A stretch of DNA of 64,000 bases from Streptomyces sp. TBY4. GTDB lineage: Bacteria; Actinomycetota; Actinomycetes; Streptomycetales; Streptomycetaceae. Both the position numbers and the translations under genes were made by a program. The notes under the pieces were generated by a model that had not been told where the DNA came from, did no database searches, and saw nothing but the letters and a program-made list of their open reading frames with translations. Shown piece after piece: positions 10,384 through 17,947 of the stretch. Where the stretch lies: positions 59,965-123,964 of the forward strand of contig NZ_JANAVF010000023.1 of assembly GCF_024213195.1 (NCBI RefSeq), given 5' to 3'. Numbering within the stretch: the first letter of the stretch is position 1; each line of letters begins with the position of its first letter.

Positions 10384-11340
10384 TCAGTTCTTCTGGATCT
10401 GGTCGAAGCTGAGCTCGACCGGGGTCTCGCGGCCGAAGATCTCGACGAGACCCTTGACCTTCTTCGAGTCCGGGTTGATCTCGTTGATGGTCGCCTGCAG
10501 CGTCGCGAACGGGCCGTCGGTGACGGTGACCGAGTCGCCGACCTCGAAGTCCAGGACCTCGATGGCGCGCTTGACGGCGGGCGCCGGCAGACCGGCCTCT
10601 TCCGCTGCCTGCTTGGCGGCCTTCTCCTGCAGCTCCGGGGCGAGCATCTTGACGATCTCGTCCAGGGTCAGCGGGTACGGGTCGTACGCGTTGCCCACGA
10701 AGCCGGTGACGCCCGGCGTGTTGCGGACGACGCCCCAGGACTCGTTCGTCAGATCCATGCGGACCAGAACGTAGCCGGGCAGCTTGTTCTGCCGGACGTT
10801 CTTGCGCTCGCCGTTCTTGATCTGGACGATCTCTTCCTCGGGCACCTCGGCCTGGTAGATGAAGTCCTCGACGTTGAGCGAGACGGCGCGCTGCTCCAGG
10901 TTGGCCTTCACGCGCTTCTCGTAGCCGGCGTAGGTGTGGATGACGTACCACTCGCCGGGCAGGAGGCGCAGTTCGTCGCGCAGGGCCTGGATGGGGTCGA
11001 CGGGCTCGGCCGGCTCGGCGTCGGCGGCCTCTACGGCCTCCGCGTCGTCCTCGTCCTCGACGTCCTCGTCGGAAGCCTCTTCGGTCTCAGCATCCTCGTC
11101 GGCGGACTCGTCGTCGGCCTCTTCGGCCTCCGCGTCGTCCTCGGCGTCCGCGTCACCCTCGGCGTCGTCGTCATCGTCCGACTCGACGTGCAGCGCGGCC
11201 TCCTCGGCAGCGACACCCGCCTCGGCGTCGGCGAGCTCGGCCTCGTCGGGGTCCACAGCGTCTGCAGCCTCGACGATGTCGAGCTCGTCCTCGACGGACT
11301 CGACGGAGTCGGGGCTCACGTTCAGGTTCGGGTCAGACAC
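10384..11340 (-). CDS. nusG: Transcription elongation/antitermination factor NusG
   Basis: NusG, 318 residues from a GTG start at 11340 (VSDPNLNVSP) with GGAAGAAG upstream. It couples RNA polymerase to Rho or the ribosome. The NGN domain (about 125-235) has EWYVIHTYAGYEKRVKANLE and GYVLVRMDLTNESW. The C-terminal KOW domain (about 262-318) has FEVGDSVTVTDGPFATL. E. coli NusG is about 180 residues; here about 115 residues of Asp/Glu/Ala-rich low-complexity sequence precede the NGN domain, an extension known in Streptomyces but long. It is downstream of secE with a hairpin between them. Confidence 0.96.
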   Translation of the reverse strand: MSDPNLNVSPDSVESVEDELDIVEAADAVDPDEAELADAEAGVAAEEAALHVESDDDDDAEGDADAEDDAEAEEADDESADEDAETEEASDEDVEDEDDAEAVEAADAEPAEPVDPIQALRDELRLLPGEWYVIHTYAGYEKRVKANLEQRAVSLNVEDFIYQAEVPEEEIVQIKNGERKNVRQNKLPGYVLVRMDLTNESWGVVRNTPGVTGFVGNAYDPYPLTLDEIVKMLAPELQEKAAKQAAEEAGLPAPAVKRAIEVLDFEVGDSVTVTDGPFATLQATINEINPDSKKVKGLVEIFGRETPVELSFDQIQKN

Positions 11341-11388
11341 GGTGGCTGCTTCTTCCTGGATACAAAAGGTGGTCGAACATGCGAAAAC

Positions 11389-11414
11389 GGGCGGCACCCA
11401 TCAAGGCGCCGCCC
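11389..11414 (-). terminator. secE-nusG intercistronic terminator-like hairpin
   Basis: Seven-bp perfect stem (GGGCGGC / GCCGCCC) with a 12-base loop, followed on the minus strand by GTTTT. It lies between the secE stop (11425) and the nusG start (11340). It probably reduces rather than blocks read-through. Confidence 0.55.
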
Positions 11415-11424
11415 TCCGCGGGGA

Positions 11425-11706
11425 TCAGCCGAAGACGAACTTGATGGCTTCCTGGAACCCATAGTCAATCACGGTCACCAGACCGATCATGATGACGACG
11501 AAGACAATCACCACAGTGGTGTACGTCGTCAACTGGTTGCGAGTGGGCCATACAACCTTGCGGAGTTCCGCGACGATCTGGCGGTAGAACAGCGCGAGAC
11601 GACCCAGAGGGCCCTTCTTGCCGCGCTTGCCGCCCTTGCGGGCCTTCTTCTCGCGAGTGTCATCCTCGGCGTCAGGCATGTCGATGGAGCCCAGGGCGTC
11701 CGTCAC
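11425..11706 (-). CDS. secE: Preprotein translocase subunit SecE
   Basis: SecE, 93 residues, clamps SecY in the Sec translocon. A basic cytoplasmic region (KKARKGGKRGKKG) leads to the conserved amphipathic helix (FYRQIVAELRKVVWPTRNQL) and one membrane segment (about 62-83). The GTG start at 11706 (VTDALGSIDMP) matches relatives and has AGGTGAG upstream; an upstream ATG 21 codons earlier is not supported. It sits between tRNA-Trp and nusG, the usual order. Confidence 0.95.
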   Translation of the reverse strand: MTDALGSIDMPDAEDDTREKKARKGGKRGKKGPLGRLALFYRQIVAELRKVVWPTRNQLTTYTTVVIVFVVIMIGLVTVIDYGFQEAIKFVFG

Positions 11707-11813
11707 GTCTCTCACCTGAATCCGGGTCGTGGCCGTGGCCGCGCCCGGTTGCGCCGCACGGCACTGCATCTAAGTACGTACCTGCGCACACACATCCGAG
11801 AAGGAGTGTGGAG

Positions 11814-11886
11814 CAGGGCCGGAGGGACTCGAACCCCCAACCGCTGGTTTTGGAGACCAGTGCTCTACCAATTGAGCTACGACCCT
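11814..11886 (-). tRNA. tRNA-Trp (CCA)
   Basis: A 73-base cloverleaf on the minus strand. The acceptor stem is AGGGTCG/CGGCCCT (one G-U), the anticodon loop is CTCCAAA with anticodon CCA, the T-loop is GGTTCGAGTC and the discriminator is G. CCA is not encoded. It lies 107 bases upstream of secE and may be cotranscribed with it. Confidence 0.96.
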
Positions 11887-12077
11887 TTGCGTCCCCCAAC
11901 CTACCGCATCCAGGCGAGTGCACGGTGTGCTCACGCTCTGCAGCGTTTGGCGAGGGCCAACGACGGTTGAGTGTACGTGGTCCGGGCCCTGACGTCGAAC
12001 AGCGCCGTCCGCAGACGCTCCGTCCGGTAACTGAAACGGAGTGCGGCGCCCGTTTCACGTCTGGGACGATTGGCCGC

Positions 12078-13304
12078 ATGACCTCTGAAACGCCTTCCGC
12101 CGAGCGCCGCGTATCCGCCCGTATCGGTGCCATCTCCGAGTCCGCCACCCTCGCCGTCGACGCCAAGGCCAAGGCCCTCAAGGCCGCCGGGCGCCCGGTG
12201 ATCGGTTTCGGAGCGGGCGAGCCCGACTTCCCCACCCCGGACTACATCGTCGATGCCGCGGTCGAGGCCTGCCGCAACCCCAAGTACCACCGCTACACGC
12301 CGGCCGGCGGTCTGCCCGAGCTGAAGGCAGCCATCGCCGCGAAGACGCTGCGCGACTCCGGCTACGAGGTCGACGCCTCCCAGGTCCTGGTGACCAACGG
12401 CGGCAAGCAGGCGATCTACGAGGCGTTCGCGGCCATCCTGGACCCGGGTGACGAGGTCATCGTCCCGGCCCCGTACTGGACCACGTACCCGGAGTCGATC
12501 CGGCTCGCCGGCGGTGTCCCGGTCGAGGTCGTCGCCGACGAGACCACCGGTTACCGGGTCTCCGTCGAGCAGCTCGAGGCGGCCCGCACCGAGCGCACGA
12601 AGGTCGTCCTCTTCGTCTCCCCCTCGAACCCGACCGGCGCCGTCTACTCCGAGGCCGACGCCGAGGCGATCGGCCGCTGGGCCGTCGAGAAGGGCCTGTG
12701 GGTCCTGACCGACGAGATCTACGAGCACCTGGTCTACGGCGACGCCAAGTTCGTCTCCCTCCCGGCGATCGTTCCCGAGCTGGCCGACAAGTGCATCATC
12801 GTCAACGGCGTCGCCAAGACGTACGCCATGACGGGCTGGCGCGTGGGCTGGGTCATCGGCCCGAAGGACGTGGTCAAGGCCGCGACCAACCTCCAGTCGC
12901 ACGCCACCTCCAACGTCTCCAACGTGGCCCAGGTCGCGGCGCTGGCCGCCGTCTCCGGCAACCTGGACGCCGTCCACGAGATGCGCACCGCCTTCGACCG
13001 CCGCCGCCAGACGATGGTGCGGATGCTGAACGAGATCGACGGCGTCTTCTGCCCGACCCCCGAGGGCGCCTTCTACTGCTACCCGGTGGTCAAGGACCTC
13101 CTCGGCAAGGAGATCCGCGGCAAGCGCCCGCAGACCTCCGTCGAGCTCGCGGCCCTGATCCTGGACGAGGCCGAGGTCGCGGTCGTCCCCGGCGAGGCCT
13201 TCGGCACCCCCGGCTACCTGCGCCTCTCCTACGCCCTGGGCGACGAGGACCTGGTCGAGGGCGTCTCCCGCATCCAGAAGCTCCTGGCGGAGGCGACGGC
13301 CTAG
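12078..13304 (+). CDS. aspC: Pyridoxal-phosphate aminotransferase (aspartate aminotransferase type)
   Basis: Class I/II aminotransferase, 408 residues, expected to transfer the amino group between aspartate and 2-oxoglutarate in the cytoplasm. Cofactor residues are visible: the PLP lysine in AKTYAMTGWRVGW (K247), SPSNPTGAVYS, DEIYEHLVY and the C-terminal Arg in LRLSYALGDEDL. The ATG at 12078 starts MTSETPSAERRVSARIGAIS, as in bacterial type I-gamma enzymes. An in-frame extension back to 11808 crosses the tRNA-Trp locus and is rejected. No good ribosome binding site is seen. It is divergent from tRNA-Trp/secE and followed by a strong terminator. Confidence 0.92.
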   Translation: MTSETPSAERRVSARIGAISESATLAVDAKAKALKAAGRPVIGFGAGEPDFPTPDYIVDAAVEACRNPKYHRYTPAGGLPELKAAIAAKTLRDSGYEVDASQVLVTNGGKQAIYEAFAAILDPGDEVIVPAPYWTTYPESIRLAGGVPVEVVADETTGYRVSVEQLEAARTERTKVVLFVSPSNPTGAVYSEADAEAIGRWAVEKGLWVLTDEIYEHLVYGDAKFVSLPAIVPELADKCIIVNGVAKTYAMTGWRVGWVIGPKDVVKAATNLQSHATSNVSNVAQVAALAAVSGNLDAVHEMRTAFDRRRQTMVRMLNEIDGVFCPTPEGAFYCYPVVKDLLGKEIRGKRPQTSVELAALILDEAEVAVVPGEAFGTPGYLRLSYALGDEDLVEGVSRIQKLLAEATA

Positions 13305-13320
13305 GCCTCAGCCCGACCCT

Positions 13321-13352
13321 GAGCGGCGGCCCCCCAGGGGGTGCCGCCGCTC
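13321..13352 (+). terminator. aspC terminator
   Basis: Ten-bp stem GAGCGGCGGC / GCCGCCGCTC with an inner CCCCC/GGGGG extension, 17 bases after the aspC stop. Confidence 0.8.
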
Positions 13353-13370
13353 AGGCATATCCAGGAGGAG

Positions 13371-13419
13371 CGGGGTCCGGGGCGGAGCCCCGGGGAACGG
13401 TGGAAGGGCGGGTAGGGGA
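13371..13419 (+). repeat. Dispersed intergenic repeat, copy A
   Basis: CGGGGTCCGGGGCGGAGCCC followed by CGGGGAACGGTGGAAGGGCG and GGTAGGGGA. The same modules recur near 40050-40117 and inverted at 63943-64000, so this is a dispersed family. The whole gap 13305-13532 otherwise holds only the aspC terminator and GC-rich spacer. Confidence 0.75.
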
Positions 13420-13532
13420 CAGCCCCGCAGGGCCCGCCCCCGCGCCCCCGACCCCACGGATTTACGTTCGGGCAAGGACCCGTTCAGGGAATCGGGCTGC
13501 CGATCGGGTGACAAGTGCGGCAGGATCAACAA

Positions 13533-14552
13533 ATGGAGCACGTACGCGACCTCACGCTTCTGCCGAAAGCCCACCTCCACCTGCACTTCACCGGCTCGAT
13601 GCGCCCGTCGACCCTGCTGGAGCTCGCCGACAAGTACGGCGTCCGCCTCCCGGACGCCCTCACCTCCGGCGAGCCACCGAAGCTCCGGGCCACCGACGAA
13701 CGCGGCTGGTTCCGCTTCCAGCGCCTCTACGACGCCGCCCGCTCCTGTCTCCGCGAGCCCGACGACATCCGCCGGCTGGTCCGCGAGGCCGCCGAGGAGG
13801 ACGTCCGCGACGGCAGCGGCTGGCTGGAGATCCAGGTGGATCCCACCTCCTACGCCCCCCTCCTCGGCGGGATGATCCCGGCCGTCGAGATCATCCTCGA
13901 CGCCGTGGACTCCGCCTCCCGCGAGACCGGCCTCGGCATGCGCGTCGTCATCGCCGCCAACCGCATGAAGCACCCCCTGGACGCCCGCACCCTGGCCCGG
14001 CTCGCCGTCCGCTACGCCGACCGCGGCATCGTCGGCTTCGGCCTCTCCAACGACGAGCGCCGCGGCATGGCCCGCGACTTCGACCGGGCCTTCGCCATCG
14101 CCCGGGAGGGCGGCCTGCTCGCGGCCCCGCACGGCGGCGAGCTCACCGGCCCGTCCTCCGTCCGCGACTGCCTCGACGATCTGCACGCCGCCCGGATCGG
14201 GCACGGCGTACGGGCCGCCGAGGACCCCCGCCTGCTCCAGCGGCTCGCCGACCGGCAGATCACCTGCGAGGTCTGCCCCGCGTCCAACGTGGCCCTCGGG
14301 GTGTACGAGCGCCCCGAGGACGTCCCGCTGCGCACCCTCTTCGAGGCCGGGGTCCCGATGGCCCTCGGCGCGGACGACCCGCTGCTCTTCGGGTCCCGGC
14401 TCGCGGCCCAGTACGAGATCGCCCGCCGGCACCACGCCTTCACGGACCAGGAGCTCGCCGAGCTGGCCCGCCAGTCGGTGCGCGGGAGCGCCGCGCCCCG
14501 CGACGTACAGGAGAAGCTGCTGGACGGGATCGACCACTGGATCACCGCGTAG
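13533..14552 (+). CDS. Adenosine deaminase family protein
   Basis: Metal-dependent purine (deoxy)nucleoside deaminase of the ADA/AMP-deaminase family, 339 residues. The zinc-binding HLHLHFTGS lies near residue 14. The catalytic HGGE (family HAGE), IGHGVRAAEDP, CPASNVALGVY and the terminal metal Asp in GADDPLLFGS are all present, so it should be active. The ATG at 13533 has AGGA 8 bases upstream; a GTG six codons earlier is possible. Family proteins deaminate adenosine, N6-modified adenine or similar, and the exact substrate cannot be read from sequence. Confidence 0.88.
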   Translation: MEHVRDLTLLPKAHLHLHFTGSMRPSTLLELADKYGVRLPDALTSGEPPKLRATDERGWFRFQRLYDAARSCLREPDDIRRLVREAAEEDVRDGSGWLEIQVDPTSYAPLLGGMIPAVEIILDAVDSASRETGLGMRVVIAANRMKHPLDARTLARLAVRYADRGIVGFGLSNDERRGMARDFDRAFAIAREGGLLAAPHGGELTGPSSVRDCLDDLHAARIGHGVRAAEDPRLLQRLADRQITCEVCPASNVALGVYERPEDVPLRTLFEAGVPMALGADDPLLFGSRLAAQYEIARRHHAFTDQELAELARQSVRGSAAPRDVQEKLLDGIDHWITA

Positions 14553-14564
14553 GCCGTCCGGGCG

Positions 14565-14981
14565 TCACCGGGTGAGGCGCAGGTCGCCCTCGTGGCAGTC
14601 GGCCCGCACCCGCGCGCCGTCGGGGAAGCCGATCTCCAGGTGGGTGCGCCCCTGCGCGGGCAGCGCGAACTCGGCGACCGATTCCACCGTGTCGCCGAGG
14701 TGGCGCAGGAAGGGGTGGTCCCCGAGGTCCTCGCCGACCTCGATGCGCCCCCACTCCCCCATGTCGTAGGGCTCGTGCGGCGCCTCGGATTCCACGATGA
14801 GGCAGGCGTCGGACCCGGTGGTGATCCGGGTGGACTCCCCGTCGCTGTCGAAGAGCCAGACGTCGAGGGGCGCCTCGGAACGTTCGCCGTCGCTGATGTG
14901 CCAGGACGCGACGACCCTCCGGATCGTGCGTCCCACCAGCCGGGTGGGGTCCGTACCGGCCCCGTGCAGGGGACAGAGCAT
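14565..14981 (-). CDS. Hypothetical protein
   Basis: 138 residues, beginning MLCPLHGAGTDPTRLVGRTI and ending HEGDLRLTR. There is no signal peptide or membrane segment. It is acidic and beta-rich (VASWHISDG, PLDVWLFDSDGESTRI, VRADCHEGDLRL). It starts 18 bases after the murB stop behind GAGGAG, so it is probably cotranscribed and translated after murB, and it converges on the adenosine-deaminase-like gene. Codon bias is normal for the genome. I do not recognise the family. Confidence 0.7.
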   Translation of the reverse strand: MLCPLHGAGTDPTRLVGRTIRRVVASWHISDGERSEAPLDVWLFDSDGESTRITTGSDACLIVESEAPHEPYDMGEWGRIEVGEDLGDHPFLRHLGDTVESVAEFALPAQGRTHLEIGFPDGARVRADCHEGDLRLTR

Positions 14982-14998
14982 GGGCGGGCCGGGACTCC

Positions 14999-16054
14999 TC
15001 AGATGCTGACGCCGACCGTCACCGGTTCGTTGACCAGGGTGACGCCGAAGGCCGCGTGGACGCCCGCGACCACCTCGCGGGCCAGGGCGAGGAGGTCTTC
15101 GGTGGTGGCCTCGCCCCGGTTGGTGAGGGCGAGGGTGTGCTTGGTGGAGATGCGGGCGGGGCCGTCGCCGTAGCCCTTGGTGAAGCCGGCCTTGTCGATC
15201 AGCCAGGCCGCGCTGGTCTTCGTACGGCCCTCTCCGGCCGGGTACGCGGGCGGGGCGGTGTCGGGGCCGAGCCGTTCCTGGGCGCGGGCGAGGAAGGCGG
15301 CGTACGCCTCGTCGGCGAGGATCGGGTTGTGGAAGAAGGAGCCCGCCGACCAGGTGTCGTGGTCGGCGGGGTCGAGGACCATGCCCTTGCCGGCGCGCAG
15401 CCGCAGGACGGTCTCCCGGGCCTGTGCCGCGGGCACCCGGTCGCCGGCCTCCACTCCGAGGGCGCGGGCCGTCTCGGGGTACTTGACCGGCGCGGACAGG
15501 CCGCCCGCGTCCTCCAGCTCGAAGCGGACGCGCAGGACGACGTACCGGTCGGGCCGGTGCTTGAAGAGGCTGTCGCGGTACGAGAACGCGCACTCGGCGG
15601 CCGTCAGCGTGACCGTCTCCCCGCGCGTGCGGTCGTAGGCGACGACCTCGGTGATCGTGTCGCAGACCTCCTGGCCGTACGCCCCGACGTTCTGGATCGG
15701 GGTGGCGCCGGCCGAGCCCGGGATCCCGGCGAGGCACTCGATGCCCGCGAGCCCGGCGTCGACCACGCGGGCGACGGCCTCGCTCCAGTTCTCACCGGCC
15801 GCGAGCTCGAGGCGGGTCCCGTCGAGCACGAACCCGGTGGTCGCGATCCGCAGGGCGGTGCCGGCGAAGCCCCGGTCGCCGATGACCAGGTTGCTGCCGC
15901 CACCGATGACCAGGAGCGGGGTGCCGCTCTCGTCCGCGGCGCGCACGGTGGCGACGACCTCGGCGTCGGTGGTCGCGGTGACCAGCCGGGCGGCGGGGCC
16001 GCCGAGCCGGAAGGTGGTCAGCGGGGCGAGGGGGGCGTCGTGGAGTTCCTGCAC
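14999..16054 (-). CDS. murB: UDP-N-acetylmuramate dehydrogenase
   Basis: MurB reduces UDP-GlcNAc-enolpyruvate to UDP-MurNAc with NADPH and FAD, the second committed step of peptidoglycan synthesis. 351 residues from a GTG start at 16054 (VQELHDAPLAPLTTFRLGG). The FAD-binding stretch VIGGGSNLVIGDRGF, the IPGSAGATPIQNVGAYGQE block and the catalytic Ser in SAGSFFHNP (type I pattern) are present. A longer start at 16099 is not supported. A hypothetical gene follows 18 bases downstream. Confidence 0.95.
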   Translation of the reverse strand: MQELHDAPLAPLTTFRLGGPAARLVTATTDAEVVATVRAADESGTPLLVIGGGSNLVIGDRGFAGTALRIATTGFVLDGTRLELAAGENWSEAVARVVDAGLAGIECLAGIPGSAGATPIQNVGAYGQEVCDTITEVVAYDRTRGETVTLTAAECAFSYRDSLFKHRPDRYVVLRVRFELEDAGGLSAPVKYPETARALGVEAGDRVPAAQARETVLRLRAGKGMVLDPADHDTWSAGSFFHNPILADEAYAAFLARAQERLGPDTAPPAYPAGEGRTKTSAAWLIDKAGFTKGYGDGPARISTKHTLALTNRGEATTEDLLALAREVVAGVHAAFGVTLVNEPVTVGVSI

Positions 16055-16064
16055 GTGGACAAGA

Positions 16065-16108
16065 GTACGGTCCGCGTCCCCCCGACCGGGCGGGGCCACG
16101 GACCGTAC
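16065..16108 (-). terminator. Hairpin upstream of murB
   Basis: Ten-bp perfect inverted repeat (GTACGGTCCG / CGGACCGTAC) with an inner GC-rich stem, 39 bases beyond the 3' end of the truncated gene at 16147 and just upstream of murB. Probably a terminator for upstream minus-strand transcription. Confidence 0.5.
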
Positions 16109-16146
16109 GCGTACCGCAGGGCCGTACGGGGACCCGGCGGCCGGCC

Positions 16147-16419
16147 TCAGCCGCGCTCCCCCGTCTCCTGCTGCCCCGTCTGCTCCCCCGCCCGCTGCTT
16201 CCGTGCCTGCTCGGCGAGGCGGCGCTCCGCCTCGGCCCAGCTGATGGGGAGCTCGCTCGCCGGGACGGTCCAGAAGACGAACCCGGCCTCCTTCGTACAG
16301 GCGGCCGCCGCCCGGGAACTGGAACGGTGCGGTTCGCTGCCCGCGAACCGGTAGAGCGCGTCCCGGTCCTCCCAGGCGGACAGGGTCAGGAAGGTGAGGC
16401 GCAGGACCCGGGCCCGCAC
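16147..16419 (-). pseudogene. 5'-truncated small protein (remnant of a ~130-aa family)
   Basis: An in-frame segment of about 90 codons with clear protein-like sequence: LTFLTLSAWEDRDALYRFAG, SEPHRSS and FVFWTVPASELPISWAEAE. From memory this matches the C-terminal two thirds of a Streptomyces DUF3291/monooxygenase-like family of about 130 residues whose N-terminal half is missing here. Just upstream in the same frame lies the terminator of the MaoC gene (16426-16465), so no native promoter or ribosome binding site remains. A GTG at 16419 is the only plausible start. It is either a remnant or a re-started short protein. Confidence 0.55.
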
Positions 16420-16425
16420 ACCAAA

Positions 16426-16465
16426 AAGGCCCTGACCTGCGAGTTTCCTCGCCGCCCAGGGCCTT
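16426..16465 (-). terminator. HadA/HadB operon terminator
   Basis: Nine-bp perfect stem AAGGCCCTG / CAGGGCCTT with a 22-base loop, followed on the minus strand by TTTTT: a textbook intrinsic terminator 21 bases after the 16486 gene. Confidence 0.85.
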
Positions 16466-16485
16466 CTCGACACTTCGGTCGGTGG

Positions 16486-16914
16486 TTACGCGAGCGCGAC
16501 CACCGCGCGGGACATGCCCAGCACCTTCTGCCCGGCGCTCATGGCCGTCAGGTCGACCCGCACCCGGTTGTCGTCCAGCTTCGCCGCGACCTTGGCCGTG
16601 ACCTCGATCAGCGCGCCCTCGGCGTCGTTCGGGACGACGACCGGCTTCGTGAACCGCACCCCGTACTCGACGACCGCACCCGGGTCGCCCACCCAGTCGG
16701 TCACCACGCGGATCGCCTCGGCCATGGTGAACATGCCGTGGGCGATCACGTCGGGCAGGCCGACCTCGGTGGCGAACTTCTCGTTCCAGTGGATCGGGTT
16801 GAAGTCGCCCGACGCGCCCGCGTACCGCACCAGCGTCGCCCGCGTGACGGGGAAGGACGCCGCCGGCAGCTCGGTGCCGACCTCGACTTCGTCGTACTGG
16901 ATCTGGGCAGCCAT
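16486..16914 (-). CDS. MaoC-family (3R)-hydroxyacyl dehydratase subunit, HadB-like
   Basis: 142 residues with a single hot-dog fold. It carries the hydratase-2 motif YAGASGDFNPIHWNEKFA (catalytic Asp and His) and GMFTMAEAIRVVTDW. Its partner gene at 16916 encodes a HadA-like protein and ends 1 base before this start. In mycobacteria HadA-HadB heterodimers dehydrate 3-hydroxyacyl-ACP in fatty acid elongation; here HadB would supply the catalytic residues. Substrate in Streptomyces is inferred only. A strong terminator follows. Confidence 0.88.
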   Translation of the reverse strand: MAAQIQYDEVEVGTELPAASFPVTRATLVRYAGASGDFNPIHWNEKFATEVGLPDVIAHGMFTMAEAIRVVTDWVGDPGAVVEYGVRFTKPVVVPNDAEGALIEVTAKVAAKLDDNRVRVDLTAMSAGQKVLGMSRAVVALA

Positions 16915-16915
16915 C

Positions 16916-17392
16916 TCAGGCCTCCTCGGGGGCGGAACCGGCGGCGGGCTCGGGCGCCCGGGAGACGAGCTTCGTCCAGGCGGTCACCACGTGCTCGCCG
17001 GACTCGTCGTGGACCTCACCGCGGATGTCGATGACGTCGTTGCCCGCGAGCGACTTGATGGCCTCGATGGTCGAGGTCACCGTCAGCCGGTCACCGGCCC
17101 GCACGGGGCGGGTGTAGGCGAACTTCTGGTCGCCGTGCACGACGCGGCTGTAGTCCAGCCCCAGCTGCGGGTCGTCGACCACCTGGCTGGCCGCGGCGAA
17201 AGTGATGGCGAACACAAAGGTCGGCGGGGCGATCACGTCCTGGTGCCCGAACGCCTTGGCCGCTTCGGGATCCGTGTACACCGGATTGGCGTCACCCACG
17301 GCGACCGCGAATTCGCGGATCTTCTCCCGGCCGACCTCGTACGGATCGGTGGGCGGGTAGCTCCGCCCCACGAAGGACTGGTCGAGCGCCAT
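16916..17392 (-). CDS. MaoC N-terminal dehydratase subunit, HadA-like
   Basis: 158 residues. It begins MALDQSFVGRSYPPTDPYEV and has the DANPVYTDPEAAKAFG block and VHGDQKFAYTRPVRAGD. This is the FAS1-type dehydratase N-terminal hot-dog domain, usually a partner for a HadB-type subunit. The pair is an operon with a 1-base gap and lies downstream of rpmG, the arrangement also found in mycobacteria (rpmG-hadA-hadB). The C-terminal Ala/Pro-rich tail is unremarkable. Confidence 0.88.
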   Translation of the reverse strand: MALDQSFVGRSYPPTDPYEVGREKIREFAVAVGDANPVYTDPEAAKAFGHQDVIAPPTFVFAITFAAASQVVDDPQLGLDYSRVVHGDQKFAYTRPVRAGDRLTVTSTIEAIKSLAGNDVIDIRGEVHDESGEHVVTAWTKLVSRAPEPAAGSAPEEA

Positions 17393-17435
17393 GACTCCCT
17401 ACCTCCCTGTTGAAACGATCTGTCGAAACGACACA

Positions 17436-17464
17436 AGGCCGCCCCCCAATGAAGGGGACGACCT
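17436..17464 (-). terminator. rpmG terminator
   Basis: Eleven-bp stem with two G-U pairs (minus strand AGGTCGTCCCC / GGGG..GGCGGCCT), 36 bases after rpmG and upstream of the hadA-like gene. Confidence 0.55.
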
Positions 17465-17500
17465 CATGACGGTGCCTGTTGTACGAGACTTCGCTTGGTG

Positions 17501-17665
17501 TTAGCGGGTCTCGCGGTGCGCGGTGTGCGAGTTGCAACGCGGGCAGTGCTTCTTCATCTCAAGACGGTCCGGGTTGTTACGCCGGTTCTTCTTGGTGATG
17601 TAGTTCCGCTCCTTGCACTCCACGCAGGCCAGCGTGATCTTCGGGCGGACGTCGGTGGCAGCCAC
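17501..17665 (-). CDS. rpmG: 50S ribosomal protein L33 (zinc-binding, C+ form)
   Basis: 54 residues ([20 protein letters not shown]...HTAHRETR) from a GTG start at 17665 with AAGGAG 7 bases upstream. Two CxxC pairs (CVEC and CPRC) make it the zinc-containing C+ type. Streptomyces usually also encode a C- paralogue elsewhere under Zur control. It lies between tRNA-Met and the hadAB-like genes and may be cotranscribed with the tRNAs. Confidence 0.96.
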
Positions 17666-17753
17666 GTGAGTGCTCCTTGACGGACAATTGGACGGATGAA
17701 CGCATAAAAGAGTAGCCGATCGGGAGACCGACCCCGCAATCGGCTACTGTGTG

Positions 17754-17826
17754 TAGCGGCGACCGGACTTGAACCGGTGACACAGCGATTATGAGCCGCT
17801 TGCTCTACCGACTGAGCTACGCCGCT
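17754..17826 (-). tRNA. tRNA-Met (CAT)
   Basis: 73 bases. Acceptor AGCGGCG/CGCCGCT, anticodon loop CTCATAA (anticodon CAT), T-arm GGTTCAAGTCC, discriminator A. The A-T-rich first acceptor pair and general features suit elongator Met, but a CAT anticodon could also be tRNA-Ile2 with lysidine. Confidence 0.93.
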
Positions 17827-17840
17827 TTGATGAGATCCGT

Positions 17841-17860
17841 TCCCCACCCGAGGGTGGGGA
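17841..17860 (-). promoter_or_regulatory. Hairpin between tRNA-Thr and tRNA-Met
   Basis: Nine-bp perfect stem TCCCCACCC / GGGTGGGGA with a 2-base core, in the 48-base spacer of the tRNA pair. Probably a processing or partial termination structure. Confidence 0.5.
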
Positions 17861-17874
17861 ACCTCTCTCACCAG

Positions 17875-17947
17875 AGCCCCAATGCGGAATCGAACCGCAG
17901 ACCTTCTCCTTACCATGGAGACGCTCTACCGACTGAGCTATTGGGGC
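17875..17947 (-). tRNA. tRNA-Thr (GGT)
   Basis: 73 bases. Acceptor GCCCCAA/TTGGGGC, anticodon loop ATGGTAA (anticodon GGT), D-arm AGCTCAGTCGGTAGAGC, T-arm GCGGTTCGATTCCGC, discriminator T. Confidence 0.95.
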
